Source of the DNA: Oscillospiraceae bacterium
GTDB lineage: Bacteria; Bacillota; Clostridia; Oscillospirales; Oscillospiraceae
Length of the DNA stretch: 64,000 bases
Direction of reading: 5' to 3'
Assembly (NCBI GenBank): GCA_910575265.1
Contig: CAJTEA010000001.1
Coordinates: 248,001 to 312,000 of the forward strand
Under the pieces are notes generated by a model that was not told the DNA's origin, searched no databases, and saw nothing but the letters and a program-made list of their open reading frames with translations. The translations under genes were made by a program, and so were the position numbers. Each line of letters opens with the position of its first letter. Within the stretch, counting starts at the first letter, position 1. Positions 8,432 to 16,361 of this stretch are shown piece by piece.

Positions 8432-9823
8432 TCAGATCAGGCCAGGCAGGAAGCCCTGGAACAGGCTGAGCACACAGGCGAAAACCAGGATGGCCACGCC
8501 GGCCACAAAGCCGCCCAAAGTCCAGCCACGGATGGTGTCGATCTCGTTAAGGTGGAAGAACCGGGAGATGGCCCAGAAGCCGGAGTCGTTGGGCAGGGAC
8601 AGGCCGATGCCGCCGGCGCACACCGCGATGGCGCACAGGATGGGGGACACGCCGGAGGCGGCGGCCGCGGTGGATACGATGGCGGAGGTGGTGGTCAGGG
8701 CCACGGTAGTGGAGCCGGTGGCGATGCGCAGCACCTGGGCGATGACGAAGCACATAACCAGGATGGGCATGTGGAAACCCTGGAGGCCGTCAGTGATAAC
8801 GTTGGCGATGCCGCAGGCCTTGAGCACGCCTCCGTAAGCGCCGCCCGCGCCGGTGATCAGGAGAATCAGCCCCACCTTGTCGGCGCCCTCGGTCATGATC
8901 TCCGTGATGGAGCGGTTCAGATAGGGCCTGGAGATAAACGCACCATAGAGCACGCCGATGGTCATAGCCACATTCTTGTCGCCTAAGAAAGACAGGACAG
9001 GCAGAATGGAGCTTTCGGGAATCAGAAGAGAGGAGAAGGAGCCGATCAGAATCAGCAGAATGGGCACCAGCAGGATAGACAGGGCCTTCATCGCGCCCAT
9101 CTTGGGCTTGCCGCTGGCCTTGGCGGCGTTTTCCGCCAGCTCGGCGTCCAGATCAGAGAAATCCCAGGTCTTGCCGGCCTTCTGATCCTGTTTGTTGACG
9201 ATGCCGCCATAGACAATGCCTCCCACAAACATGCCCACAAAGGCGGAGATCAGGGCGTAGAAAAAGAAGATACCCACGTTGATGTCCATAGCGAAGGCCA
9301 CGGCCAGAGGGGGCGCGGTGGGCAGCACCAGAGCGAAGGTACAGGTGGTGGCCACCGAGATGGCACAGCCATAGGCGGCCATGGAGTAGCCGGTTTTCCG
9401 GGACAGCACCCGGAGCATGGGGGCGAACATGATATAGACCACGTCGCCAAAGACGGGGATGCCGGTGATAAAGCCGGCTACCGAGACGGCATACTGGGAA
9501 CGTTTGGAACCCACAGCTTTAAGCACCTTGTCCACGATGTTGTCAATGCCGCCAGACTCATACATGAACATGCCCAGCATCACACCCAGGCCGGTGACGA
9601 TGCCGATGGAGCCCAGAGTGGAGCCGAAGTTGTTGGTGATACAGGCGGTCACCTCGGCGATGGAGGCAAAGCCCTCTGGGGCAGTTCCGCCCGCGTAGGT
9701 GGCCAGGGCCAGCAGACCGGTGCCGTAAGCGCAGACCAGCAGGGCGACAAAGGCATTGAGTTTAATTTTGATGATACAGAACAATAATACCGCTATGGAG
9801 ATGAGGAAAACCAGCAGCAACAT
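8432..9823 (-). CDS. gntP: GntP family sugar-acid:H+ symporter
   Basis: 463 residues from the ATG at 9823, chosen because GGAGGT lies 6 nt upstream; the reading frame is open 25 codons further up but without a site. There are about 12-14 hydrophobic segments. Family blocks are visible: GLGVMLGMFMYESGGIDNI, GFITGIPVFGDVVYIMFAP, VLPTAPPLAVAFAMDINVG, ITGAGGAYGGVLKACG and ATGSTTVALTTTSAIV, and it ends in the LPNDSGFWAISRFF segment that is highly conserved in GntP. The family imports gluconate and related aldonates or hydroxyacids with protons. It is divergent from the dehydratase operon that should metabolise its substrate. The exact substrate is open. Confidence 0.94.
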   Translation of the reverse strand: MLLLVFLISIAVLLFCIIKIKLNAFVALLVCAYGTGLLALATYAGGTAPEGFASIAEVTACITNNFGSTLGSIGIVTGLGVMLGMFMYESGGIDNIVDKVLKAVGSKRSQYAVSVAGFITGIPVFGDVVYIMFAPMLRVLSRKTGYSMAAYGCAISVATTCTFALVLPTAPPLAVAFAMDINVGIFFFYALISAFVGMFVGGIVYGGIVNKQDQKAGKTWDFSDLDAELAENAAKASGKPKMGAMKALSILLVPILLILIGSFSSLLIPESSILPVLSFLGDKNVAMTIGVLYGAFISRPYLNRSITEIMTEGADKVGLILLITGAGGAYGGVLKACGIANVITDGLQGFHMPILVMCFVIAQVLRIATGSTTVALTTTSAIVSTAAAASGVSPILCAIAVCAGGIGLSLPNDSGFWAISRFFHLNEIDTIRGWTLGGFVAGVAILVFACVLSLFQGFLPGLI

Positions 9824-9898
9824 AAAAATACCTCCCATTTTGATTCGGGATTTCCCGCCGCCGCTGCTCCCATACAGCGGCTCAGCCTCTTCCCGCAA

Positions 9899-9927
9899 AC
9901 CATACCACGTCAGACATCGTATGTCAA
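9899..9927 (-). promoter_or_regulatory. sigma-A promoter of gntP with an internal operator-like repeat
   Basis: Minus strand: TTGACA (9927-9922), 17 nt, TATGGT (9904-9899). The spacer contains the inverted repeat GACAT-CGT-ATGTC (9913-9925), where a bound regulator would block RNA polymerase. Confidence 0.75.
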
Positions 9928-9945
9928 ATAGAAATCGCTATTTGA
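9924..9945. promoter_or_regulatory. 8-bp perfect inverted repeat upstream of gntP
   Basis: TCAAATAG (9924-9931), 6-nt spacer, CTATTTGA (9938-9945). It overlaps the gntP -35 box and sits at a helical-turn spacing, as expected for a dimeric regulator site. It is distinct in sequence from the GACAT repeat next to it. Confidence 0.55.
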
Positions 9946-10076
9946 TAAAATTTTTGGTTTTCTATCCAATTATTTATTTTTGTTTTTGTGCAATATACCA
10001 CGGAAAATTCGGGAAGCCTTTTATAGGATACCACAATGCACAAAACGGAGCGGTAAATCTTAGATAAAATACCATC

Positions 10077-10105
10077 TTGTAACGTATGACGTCATATGCT
10101 AAAAT
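10077..10105 (+). promoter_or_regulatory. promoter of the dehydratase operon with a perfect palindromic operator
   Basis: TTGTAA (10077-10082), 17 nt, TAAAAT (10100-10105). The spacer holds the perfect 12-bp palindrome TATGACGTCATA (10085-10096). Both this site and the gntP site contain CGTATG followed by T/A and C, so one regulator, most simply the FCD protein encoded at 7586-8320, may control both directions. Confidence 0.65.
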
Positions 10106-10189
10106 CATCTCGTTAAATCGGTGTTCCCGCCGCTCTTCATATGATTGTTCCCCCATATACTCTAGTTTATGAAAGGAATGACGCGCTCC

Positions 10190-11938
10190 ATGTTGACCAG
10201 TCAAAAAATGCGTCAGCTGGCTCCTGAACTGGACCCCCTGCGCCTGGGCACCGGCTGGAAACCGGAGGACCTGTCCAAACCCCAGATTTTCATTGAAAGC
10301 ACCTTTGGCGACAGCCACCCTGGCTCCGGCCACCTGGACAAGCTGGTGGAGGCCGCCCGCGAGGGGATCGCCCAGGCCGGCGGCCACGGTGCCCGGTACT
10401 TCTGCACCGACATGTGCGACGGCGAGAGCCAGGGCACCGACGGCATCAACTACTCCCTGGCCAGCCGGGAGATGATCGCCAACATGATCGAGATCCATGC
10501 CAACGCCACCCCCTTCGACGCGGGGGTCTATATGGCCAGCTGCGACAAGGGGATGCCCGGCAACCTGATGGGGTTGGCCCGGGTGAACATCCCCGCCGTG
10601 GTGGTCACCGGCGGCACCATGGCCGCCGGCCCCGACCTGCTCACCCTGGAGCAGCTGGGTATGTACTCCGCCAAATTTGAGCGGGGGGAGATCGACGAGG
10701 AGAGGCTGAACTGGGCCAAGCGCAACGCCTGCCCCAGCTGCGGAGCGTGCTCCTTCATCGGCACCGCCTCCACCATGCAGATCATGGCCGAGGCCTTGGG
10801 CCTGGCCCTTCCCGGCTCCGCGCTGCTCCCCGCCACCAGCCCCGACCTGGTCGAGTACGCCCGCCGGGCCGGCGAGCTGGCGGTGAAGCTCACCGGGATG
10901 GAGCACATGCGGCCCTCCGACATTGTGACGATGGACAGCTTTGAAAACGCCATTCTGGTCCACGCCGCCATCTCCGGCTCCACCAACACCCTGCTTCACC
11001 TGCCCGCCATCGCCCATGAGTTCGGCGTTGAGATCGACGGCGACACCTTCGACCGCCTCCACCGGGGGGCCCACTACCTGCTGGACATCCGTCCCGCCGG
11101 CCGCTGGCCCGCCGAGTTCTTCTACTACGCCGGGGGCGTCCCCGCCATCATGGAGGAGATCAGGAGCGTCCTCCACCTGGACGCCATGACCGTCACCGGC
11201 AAGACCCTGGGGGAGAACCTGGAGGAGCTGAAGCGGAACGGCTTCTACGACCGCTGCCAGAAGTGGCTGGAGCAGGCTAACCGGAAGTACAATCTCAGCC
11301 TCACCCGGGCGGACATCATCCGCCCCTATGACCAGGCTATCGGCACCGATGGCTCCATCGCCGTCCTTCGGGGCAACCTGGCTCCCGAGGGCGCCGTTAT
11401 CAAGCACACCGCCTGTCCCAGGGAGATGTTTTCCGCTGTCCTCAACGCCCGTCCTTTTGACAGCGAGGAGGAGTGCATCGACGCGGTGCTCCACCACAGA
11501 GTGAAACCGGGCGACGCGGTATTTATCCGCTATGAGGGTCCCAAGGGCTCCGGCATGCCGGAGATGTTCTATACCAGCGAGGCCATTTCCTCCGACAAGG
11601 AGCTGGGCAAGTCCATCGCCCTCATTACCGACGGACGCTTCTCCGGAGCCTCCACCGGCCCGGTGATTGGTCACTGCTCCCCCGAGGCCCAGGCCGGCGG
11701 GCCCATCGCTCTGGTGGAGGAGGGCGACCTGATCCAGCTGGACGTGAAGGAGCGCGTCCTGGCTATTGTGGGCGTCAAGGGGGAGCGAAAGCCCCCCGAG
11801 GAGATGGAGACCATTCTGGCCGAGCGAAAAAAACACTGGCGGCCCAAGCCCTCCAAGTATCCCAGGGGCGTGCTGCGGCTGTTCTCCGACCTGGCCGCTT
11901 CCCCCATGAAGGGCGCGTATCTGGAATACGACCAGTAA
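10190..11938 (+). CDS. IlvD/Edd family sugar-acid dehydratase
   Basis: 582 residues from the ATG at 10190, which has GAAAGGA 12 nt upstream; in-frame ATGs at 10169 and 10178 lack a site but cannot be excluded. The iron-sulfur dehydratase family is shown by CDKGMPGNLMG and by the CPSCGACSFIGTASTM block, plus the C-terminal active-site strip ALITDGRFSGASTGPVIGH. These enzymes dehydrate dihydroxy-acids or aldonic acids to 2-keto-3-deoxy acids. Followed by two dehydrogenases and a KDG-type kinase, and facing gntP, this copy is far more likely to act on an aldonate than to be the branched-chain enzyme IlvD. It probably needs a [2Fe-2S] or [4Fe-4S] cluster. Confidence 0.9.
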   Translation: MLTSQKMRQLAPELDPLRLGTGWKPEDLSKPQIFIESTFGDSHPGSGHLDKLVEAAREGIAQAGGHGARYFCTDMCDGESQGTDGINYSLASREMIANMIEIHANATPFDAGVYMASCDKGMPGNLMGLARVNIPAVVVTGGTMAAGPDLLTLEQLGMYSAKFERGEIDEERLNWAKRNACPSCGACSFIGTASTMQIMAEALGLALPGSALLPATSPDLVEYARRAGELAVKLTGMEHMRPSDIVTMDSFENAILVHAAISGSTNTLLHLPAIAHEFGVEIDGDTFDRLHRGAHYLLDIRPAGRWPAEFFYYAGGVPAIMEEIRSVLHLDAMTVTGKTLGENLEELKRNGFYDRCQKWLEQANRKYNLSLTRADIIRPYDQAIGTDGSIAVLRGNLAPEGAVIKHTACPREMFSAVLNARPFDSEEECIDAVLHHRVKPGDAVFIRYEGPKGSGMPEMFYTSEAISSDKELGKSIALITDGRFSGASTGPVIGHCSPEAQAGGPIALVEEGDLIQLDVKERVLAIVGVKGERKPPEEMETILAERKKHWRPKPSKYPRGVLRLFSDLAASPMKGAYLEYDQ

Positions 11939-11948
11939 ATCAAACAGC

Positions 11949-11967
11949 GGGCGGCCACAGGCCGCCC
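11949..11967 (+). other. intercistronic hairpin
   Basis: GGGCGGCC (11949-11956) pairs perfectly with GGCCGCCC (11960-11967). There is no T run, so it is more likely an mRNA processing or stability element inside the operon than a terminator. Confidence 0.6.
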
Positions 11968-11998
11968 TAACAGTTCAATGATAAAGGAGAATCCAAAT

Positions 11999-13030
11999 AT
12001 GAAAGGCATTCAGGTTCAGAGAGCTGGTCAGGCGGCGGTGGTAGACCTGCCCCAGCCGGAGCGAAAAGAGGGCTATGCCATTGTCAAAGTAATGGCCGCC
12101 AGCATCTGCGGCACCGACGTGTCCACCTTCCGGGGGACCAACGTGAACGTGTCCTCTTACCCCATCGTCATCGGTCATGAGACCGCCGGTATCGTGGAGG
12201 ATGTGGACGAGAACAACCAGTACGGCATCAAAAAGGGCGACCATGTGGTGCTGGACCCCTACCTTTACTGCGGGGAGTGCTACCCCTGTTCCCAGGGCAA
12301 GACCAACTGCTGTGAGACCCTCCGCTGTCTGGGCGTCCACTGCGACGGCTCCATGTGCGAGTACTTCTCTCACCCGGTCCACATGCTGCGCAAGGTGCCC
12401 CAGGACATGCCCTGGGAGCGGGTTCCCCTGGCTGAGCCGCTGGTCATCTCCATGCATGGCCTGCACACCTGCCAGCTGAAGGCGGGGGAGCACGTCGCCA
12501 TCATCGGCGCGGGGGCCATCGGCCTGCTGGCCGGCATGGGCGCTCTGGCCTATGACGCCATCCCCATCCTCGTGGATGTGGTGGACGAGCGGCTGGAGCT
12601 GGCAAAATCCTTTGGCATCCCCCACACCGTCAACCCCGCCAGGGAGGACGCGGTGGCCCGGATCATGGAAATCACCAGGGGCCGGGGGGCCGAGTGCGTG
12701 ATGGAGGCCTCCGGCTCTGACGCCGGGGTGCGCGGTACCATCGACTACGCCGCCTACACCGGCCGCGTCGCCCTCACCGGCTGGCCCAAGCATGAGATTA
12801 CCCTGCCCACCAACCTGATTACCAAGAAGGAATTGCGGATCCGGGGCTCCCGCAACGGGGCCGGGGAGTTTGAGGAGGCCATCGACCTGATTTACACCGG
12901 GAAGGTTCCGGCGCAGAAGATCATCTCCAAGGTGGTTCCTTACGATCAGCTGCCCCACATGCTGGGCGAGCTGGCCGAGCGCCCTGGCGACTATCTGAAG
13001 GTTGTGGGCCTGTTTCACGGGGAGGGTTGA
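11999..13030 (+). CDS. zinc-dependent medium-chain dehydrogenase (sugar-acid or polyol type)
   Basis: 343 residues from the ATG at 11999, which has AAAGGAG 8 nt upstream. The N-terminal GroES-like domain contains the catalytic zinc ligands (ICGTD and GHETAG) and four closely spaced Cys (CGECYPCSQGKTNCC) for the structural zinc. The Rossmann fold has the glycine motif IIGAGAIGLLAG near residue 163 and VDVVDERLELAKSFG after it, which suggests NAD(H). It resembles L-idonate/L-gulonate 5-dehydrogenases and threonine dehydrogenase-like proteins. In this operon an oxidation at C5 or C2 of an aldonate is plausible. It is followed by the SDR gene, whose ATG lies 2 nt after its stop. Confidence 0.88.
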   Translation: MKGIQVQRAGQAAVVDLPQPERKEGYAIVKVMAASICGTDVSTFRGTNVNVSSYPIVIGHETAGIVEDVDENNQYGIKKGDHVVLDPYLYCGECYPCSQGKTNCCETLRCLGVHCDGSMCEYFSHPVHMLRKVPQDMPWERVPLAEPLVISMHGLHTCQLKAGEHVAIIGAGAIGLLAGMGALAYDAIPILVDVVDERLELAKSFGIPHTVNPAREDAVARIMEITRGRGAECVMEASGSDAGVRGTIDYAAYTGRVALTGWPKHEITLPTNLITKKELRIRGSRNGAGEFEEAIDLIYTGKVPAQKIISKVVPYDQLPHMLGELAERPGDYLKVVGLFHGEG

Positions 13031-13032
13031 AC

Positions 13033-13806
13033 ATGACAAATCCGTTGTTTGATATTGAGGGCCGCAAGGCTATCGTCACCGGGGCCACCCGGGGCCTGGG
13101 CTGGGGCATGGCCGAGGGTCTGATGGAATCCGGCGCGGAGGTGGTCATCTGGGGCACCTCTGAGAAGGTAAACGCCGTGGCGGAGGAGTTCCGGGGCCGG
13201 GGCTTCGCCTGCCAGGGGGTGGTGGCCGACCTCCAGAACCGGGAGAGCCTGAACGCCGCCTTCTCCCGCTCCCTGGAGCTGTTAGGCGGCCGGATTGACA
13301 TTCTGGTCAACTGCGCCGGCATCCAGCGCCGCCACCCCAGCGAGGAGTTCCCCATGTCCGACTGGGACGCAGTGCTGGAGGTCAACCTCACCGCCCCCTT
13401 TGAGCTGTGCCAGCTGGCCGGTCGGGAGATGCTGAAGGCGGGCTATGGCAAGATCATTAACATCGCCTCCATGCAGTCCTTCTTCGGCGGATTCACCATC
13501 CCGGCCTACGCCTCCGCCAAGGGGGGCATCGCCCTGCTGACCAAGGCCCTGTGCAACGAGTGGGCCGGACGGGGGATCAACGTCAACGCCATCGCCCCCG
13601 GCTACATGGCCACCGAGATGAACACCGCCCTGCTGGACCCGGCCAACCCCCGGTACAAGGAGATCACCGACCGTATCCCCGCCCACCGCTGGGGCGGCGC
13701 CAAGGGGGAGGACATGAAGGGGACCTGTATTTTCCTGGCCAGCCACGCCTCCGACTATCTCAACGGAGCGGTAATCCCGGTGGACGGCGGCTACGCCAGC
13801 AAATAA
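13033..13806 (+). CDS. SDR family oxidoreductase, KduD/gluconate 5-dehydrogenase-like
   Basis: 257 residues from the ATG at 13033, with GGAGG 7 nt upstream. A classical short-chain dehydrogenase: cofactor motif TGATRGLGWG, NNAG-type motif as VNCAG, catalytic Ser in IASMQSFFGG and YASAK (Tyr-x3-Lys), then NAIAPGYMATEM. It ends in the family signature VIPVDGGYAS. Close families are KduD (2-dehydro-3-deoxygluconate 5-dehydrogenase) and gluconate 5-dehydrogenase. Together with the zinc dehydrogenase just upstream it could invert a stereocentre by oxidation followed by reduction, giving an aldonate that the dehydratase accepts. Confidence 0.92.
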   Translation: MTNPLFDIEGRKAIVTGATRGLGWGMAEGLMESGAEVVIWGTSEKVNAVAEEFRGRGFACQGVVADLQNRESLNAAFSRSLELLGGRIDILVNCAGIQRRHPSEEFPMSDWDAVLEVNLTAPFELCQLAGREMLKAGYGKIINIASMQSFFGGFTIPAYASAKGGIALLTKALCNEWAGRGINVNAIAPGYMATEMNTALLDPANPRYKEITDRIPAHRWGGAKGEDMKGTCIFLASHASDYLNGAVIPVDGGYASK

Positions 13807-13818
13807 GGAGAGATTTGA

Positions 13819-14904
13819 ATGGTGCATTCCAATCCGCTGCTCCAGGGCCAGAAGGGCCAGAAATTCATTACCATCGGGGAGATCATGCTCCGCCTGACCC
13901 CGCCCAACTACGGAAAGATCCGGGTGAGCAACAGCTTTGAGGCCAGCTACGGCGGCAGCGAGGCCAACATCGCCCTGGCCCTGGCCAACCTGGGGGTGGA
14001 CAGCACCTTTTTCAGCGTGGTGCCCAACAACTCCCTGGGCAAGAGCGCCGTGCGCATGCTGCGTTCCAACGATGTCCACTGCACCCCGGTGATCCTCTCC
14101 ACCCCGGAGGAAACCCCCACCCACCGCCTGGGCACCTACTACCTGGAGACAGGCTACGGCATCCGGCCCAGCAAGGTGACCTACGACCGCAAGCACAGCG
14201 CCATCACCGAGTACGACTTCTCTAAGGTGGACATTGGCGCTCTGCTGGAGGGGTTCGACTGGCTCCACCTCAGCGGTATCACCCCCGCCCTGTCCCCCAG
14301 CTGCGCCCGATTCATCCTGGACTGCCTGTCCACCGCCAAGGAGAAGGGCCTTACCGTCAGCTTCGACGGCAACTTCCGCTCCAAGCTGTGGACCTGGGAC
14401 CAGGCCCGGGACTTCTGCACCCAGTGTCTGCTCTATGTGGACGTGCTGCTGGGCATCGAGCCCTACCACCTGTGGAAGGACGAGGAGGACCACGGCAAGG
14501 GGGACTGGAAGGACGGCGTGCCCCTCCAGCCCAGCTATGAGCAGCAGGACGAGGTGTTCCAGCGCTTTGTGGAGCGGTATCCCAACCTGAAGTGCATCGC
14601 CCGCCATGTGCGCTACGCCCACAGCGGCAGCGAGAACAGCCTGATGGCCTACATGTGGTATCAGGGCCACACCTTTGAGAGCAAGCTGTTCACCTTCAAC
14701 ATCCTGGACCGGGTGGGCGGGGGCGACGCCTTCGCCAGCGGTCTGATCTACGCCATGATGAACGGCTACAAGCCCATGGACATGGTGAACTTCGCCGTGG
14801 CCAGCAGCGTCATCAAGCACACCATCCACGGTGACGGCAACATCACCGACGATGTGGCATCCATCCGCGACCTGATGAACATGAACTACGACATCAAGCG
14901 ATAG
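13819..14904 (+). CDS. kdgK: PfkB family carbohydrate kinase, probably 2-keto-3-deoxygluconate kinase
   Basis: 361 residues with an AAGGAG site before the ATG at 13819. The PfkB fold begins with ITIGEIMLRLTPP, followed by the substrate-binding GGSEANIALALANLG. The second signature near the C-terminus, ILDRVGGGDAFASGLIYA, carries the catalytic Asp and the anion hole. Clostridial KdgK proteins of this length share these features. It would phosphorylate 2-keto-3-deoxygluconate to KDPG. No KDPG aldolase gene is seen next to it, so that step must be encoded elsewhere or by another aldolase. It is the last gene of the operon, before a strong terminator. Confidence 0.88.
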   Translation: MVHSNPLLQGQKGQKFITIGEIMLRLTPPNYGKIRVSNSFEASYGGSEANIALALANLGVDSTFFSVVPNNSLGKSAVRMLRSNDVHCTPVILSTPEETPTHRLGTYYLETGYGIRPSKVTYDRKHSAITEYDFSKVDIGALLEGFDWLHLSGITPALSPSCARFILDCLSTAKEKGLTVSFDGNFRSKLWTWDQARDFCTQCLLYVDVLLGIEPYHLWKDEEDHGKGDWKDGVPLQPSYEQQDEVFQRFVERYPNLKCIARHVRYAHSGSENSLMAYMWYQGHTFESKLFTFNILDRVGGGDAFASGLIYAMMNGYKPMDMVNFAVASSVIKHTIHGDGNITDDVASIRDLMNMNYDIKR

Positions 14905-14911
14905 GCATAAC

Positions 14912-14953
14912 AACGCCGCTCACCGGAATCCGGTGAGCGGCGTTCAGTTTTTT
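14912..14953. terminator. strong terminator between kdgK and the convergent nanA
   Basis: A 15-bp perfect stem (14912-14926 with 14930-14944) with a 3-nt loop, then CAG and six T (14948-14953). It closes the sugar-acid operon and probably limits readthrough from the minus strand too. Confidence 0.92.
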
Positions 14954-14974
14954 CCTATTGGGCGGCGGTTCGCG

Positions 14975-15886
14975 TCACCCGCGGTATTTGGCGATAGCAG
15001 CCTGGATCATCTCATGGGCCTCCGCGATGATGGGCTGGTCGCTGTCCACCAGCTCCAGCAGGGGGGCGCGGACGCCGCCCACATCAGGCCCGCCCTGGAG
15101 GCGGATAATTTCCTTGATAACCGCGTACATGTTGCCCTGGGTGGAGCACATCTTGTAGATAACGCGGCAGCACTCATTCTGGACCTCCCGGCCCTTTTCC
15201 AGCTCGCCGGACTCGAAGCAGCGGAGGATTTCCAGATACAGCTCGGGCATAACGGCGTAGGTTCCGCCGATTCCACCGATGGCTCCGGCGGCCAGACCGG
15301 AGAGCAGCTGTTCGTCCGGGCCGTTGAATACCACCGCTCCCTCGTCCCGCCACATCTGGATGTCCTGGACGGGCATGGAGGAGTTTTTCACCCCGATCAC
15401 CCTGGGATTCTTCAGCATCTCCTGGAGCAGGGGCACCGTGAGGGCCACCCCGGCCAGCTGGGGGATGTTGTAGATCACAAAATCGGTGTTGGGGGCGGCG
15501 GCGGAGATGTCGTTCCAGTACTTGGCGATCCCCTTGGGGGGCAGATGGAAGTAGATGGGCGGGATGGCCGCGATGGCGTCCACGCCCAGGCTCTCGGCGT
15601 GGGCGGCCAGCTCCCGGCTGTCCGCGGTGTTGTTGCAGGCCACATGGGCAATGATGGTCAGCTTGCCGCCCACCTCGGACATTACCTGCTCCAGGGTCTC
15701 CTTCCGTTCAGCCACGCTCTGATAGATGCACTCGCCGGAGGAACCGCCTACATACAGGCCCTTCACGCCCTTGTCCAGCAGGTATTTGGCCAGTGCCCGA
15801 ACAGCCTGGCCGTCCACCCAGCCCTCCTTGTCATAGCAGGCGTAGAAGGCGGGGAAAATCCCCTGATATTTGGAAAAATCTTTCAT
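14975..15886 (-). CDS. nanA: N-acetylneuraminate lyase (NanA-type, DHDPS/NAL family)
   Basis: 303 residues. The TIM-barrel aldolase family is clear from GLYVGGSSGE near residue 43, the catalytic Tyr in VIYNIPQLAGV and the Schiff-base Lys in GVKNSSMPVQD. The YNIP motif, AHVACNNTADS and NGPDEQLLSGLAAGAIGGIGGTY follow the NanA subfamily more closely than DapA. NanA splits sialic acid to ManNAc and pyruvate. It is the last gene of a minus-strand operon that begins with an ABC importer and includes yhcH. An alternative would be a 2-keto-3-deoxy sugar acid aldolase, which would supply the step missing from the neighbouring operon. Confidence 0.87.
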   Translation of the reverse strand: MKDFSKYQGIFPAFYACYDKEGWVDGQAVRALAKYLLDKGVKGLYVGGSSGECIYQSVAERKETLEQVMSEVGGKLTIIAHVACNNTADSRELAAHAESLGVDAIAAIPPIYFHLPPKGIAKYWNDISAAAPNTDFVIYNIPQLAGVALTVPLLQEMLKNPRVIGVKNSSMPVQDIQMWRDEGAVVFNGPDEQLLSGLAAGAIGGIGGTYAVMPELYLEILRCFESGELEKGREVQNECCRVIYKMCSTQGNMYAVIKEIIRLQGGPDVGGVRAPLLELVDSDQPIIAEAHEMIQAAIAKYRG

Positions 15887-15898
15887 AGTTGACTCACC

Positions 15899-16357
15899 TC
15901 AATCGTCGTAGATACGCACCTTGAATACCACCTTGGTCACCGTCTCCGGACCGTCCAGCCGCATTTTGATGCGGTGGGCGTCGTTGGGAAAGGCCACCAG
16001 GAAGTCCCCGGGGGACAGGGCCAGCTTATAGTGGGCCCGGCCCCGGTAGGCGTAGAAATCGTTGGCCTCCTGCCGCTCGAACTCCTCCAGATCCCCCGGC
16101 GGGGCAATCTCCACCCCCTCGGAGCCATCGGTCATGATGTGGATATCCAGATACTTTTTATGGGCCTCGAAGAAGCTCTCCTCTTCAGGAACCGTCTCAT
16201 AGGTAAAGCGGGTGACATACACGTCGCTCCCCTTGAGCTCGGTCCGCTCATAGCCCACCCCGGCCAGAAACTCCGGCGTGATGTGCTCCAGCGCCAGGTC
16301 CAGGTTGGGGTGGATGCCCTGGTAGGACAGGGCGTCTGTCTGTTTGGCGTAAATCAT
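15899..16357 (-). CDS. YhcH/YjgK/YiaL family protein, probable sialic acid anomerase
   Basis: 152 residues, a full-length member of the YhcH (DUF386) family. Visible motifs are FFEAHKKYLDIHIMTDGSE and FLVAFPNDAHRIKM, which contain the conserved His, Asp and Glu cluster of the cupin-like barrel. The E. coli homologue speeds interconversion of N-acetylneuraminate anomers so that NanA receives the alpha form. The gene sits between permease 2 (4-nt gap) and nanA (12-nt gap), the classical nan arrangement, which strengthens the sialic acid assignment of the whole operon. Confidence 0.9.
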   Translation of the reverse strand: MIYAKQTDALSYQGIHPNLDLALEHITPEFLAGVGYERTELKGSDVYVTRFTYETVPEEESFFEAHKKYLDIHIMTDGSEGVEIAPPGDLEEFERQEANDFYAYRGRAHYKLALSPGDFLVAFPNDAHRIKMRLDGPETVTKVVFKVRIYDD

Positions 16358-16361
16358 ATTG

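Noticed and set aside
10190-11938. Assignment as IlvD of branched-chain amino acid synthesis
   Set aside because: The neighbours are sugar-acid genes (GntP, KdgK-like kinase, KduD-like SDR) and no other branched-chain gene is near.
13282-14913. Minus-strand frame opposite the SDR and kdgK genes
   Set aside because: Shadow of conserved genes; composition typical of antisense translation.
14975-15886. Assignment as DapA (dihydrodipicolinate synthase)
   Set aside because: The YNIP-type active site, NGPDEQLL block and the yhcH/importer context fit NanA better.
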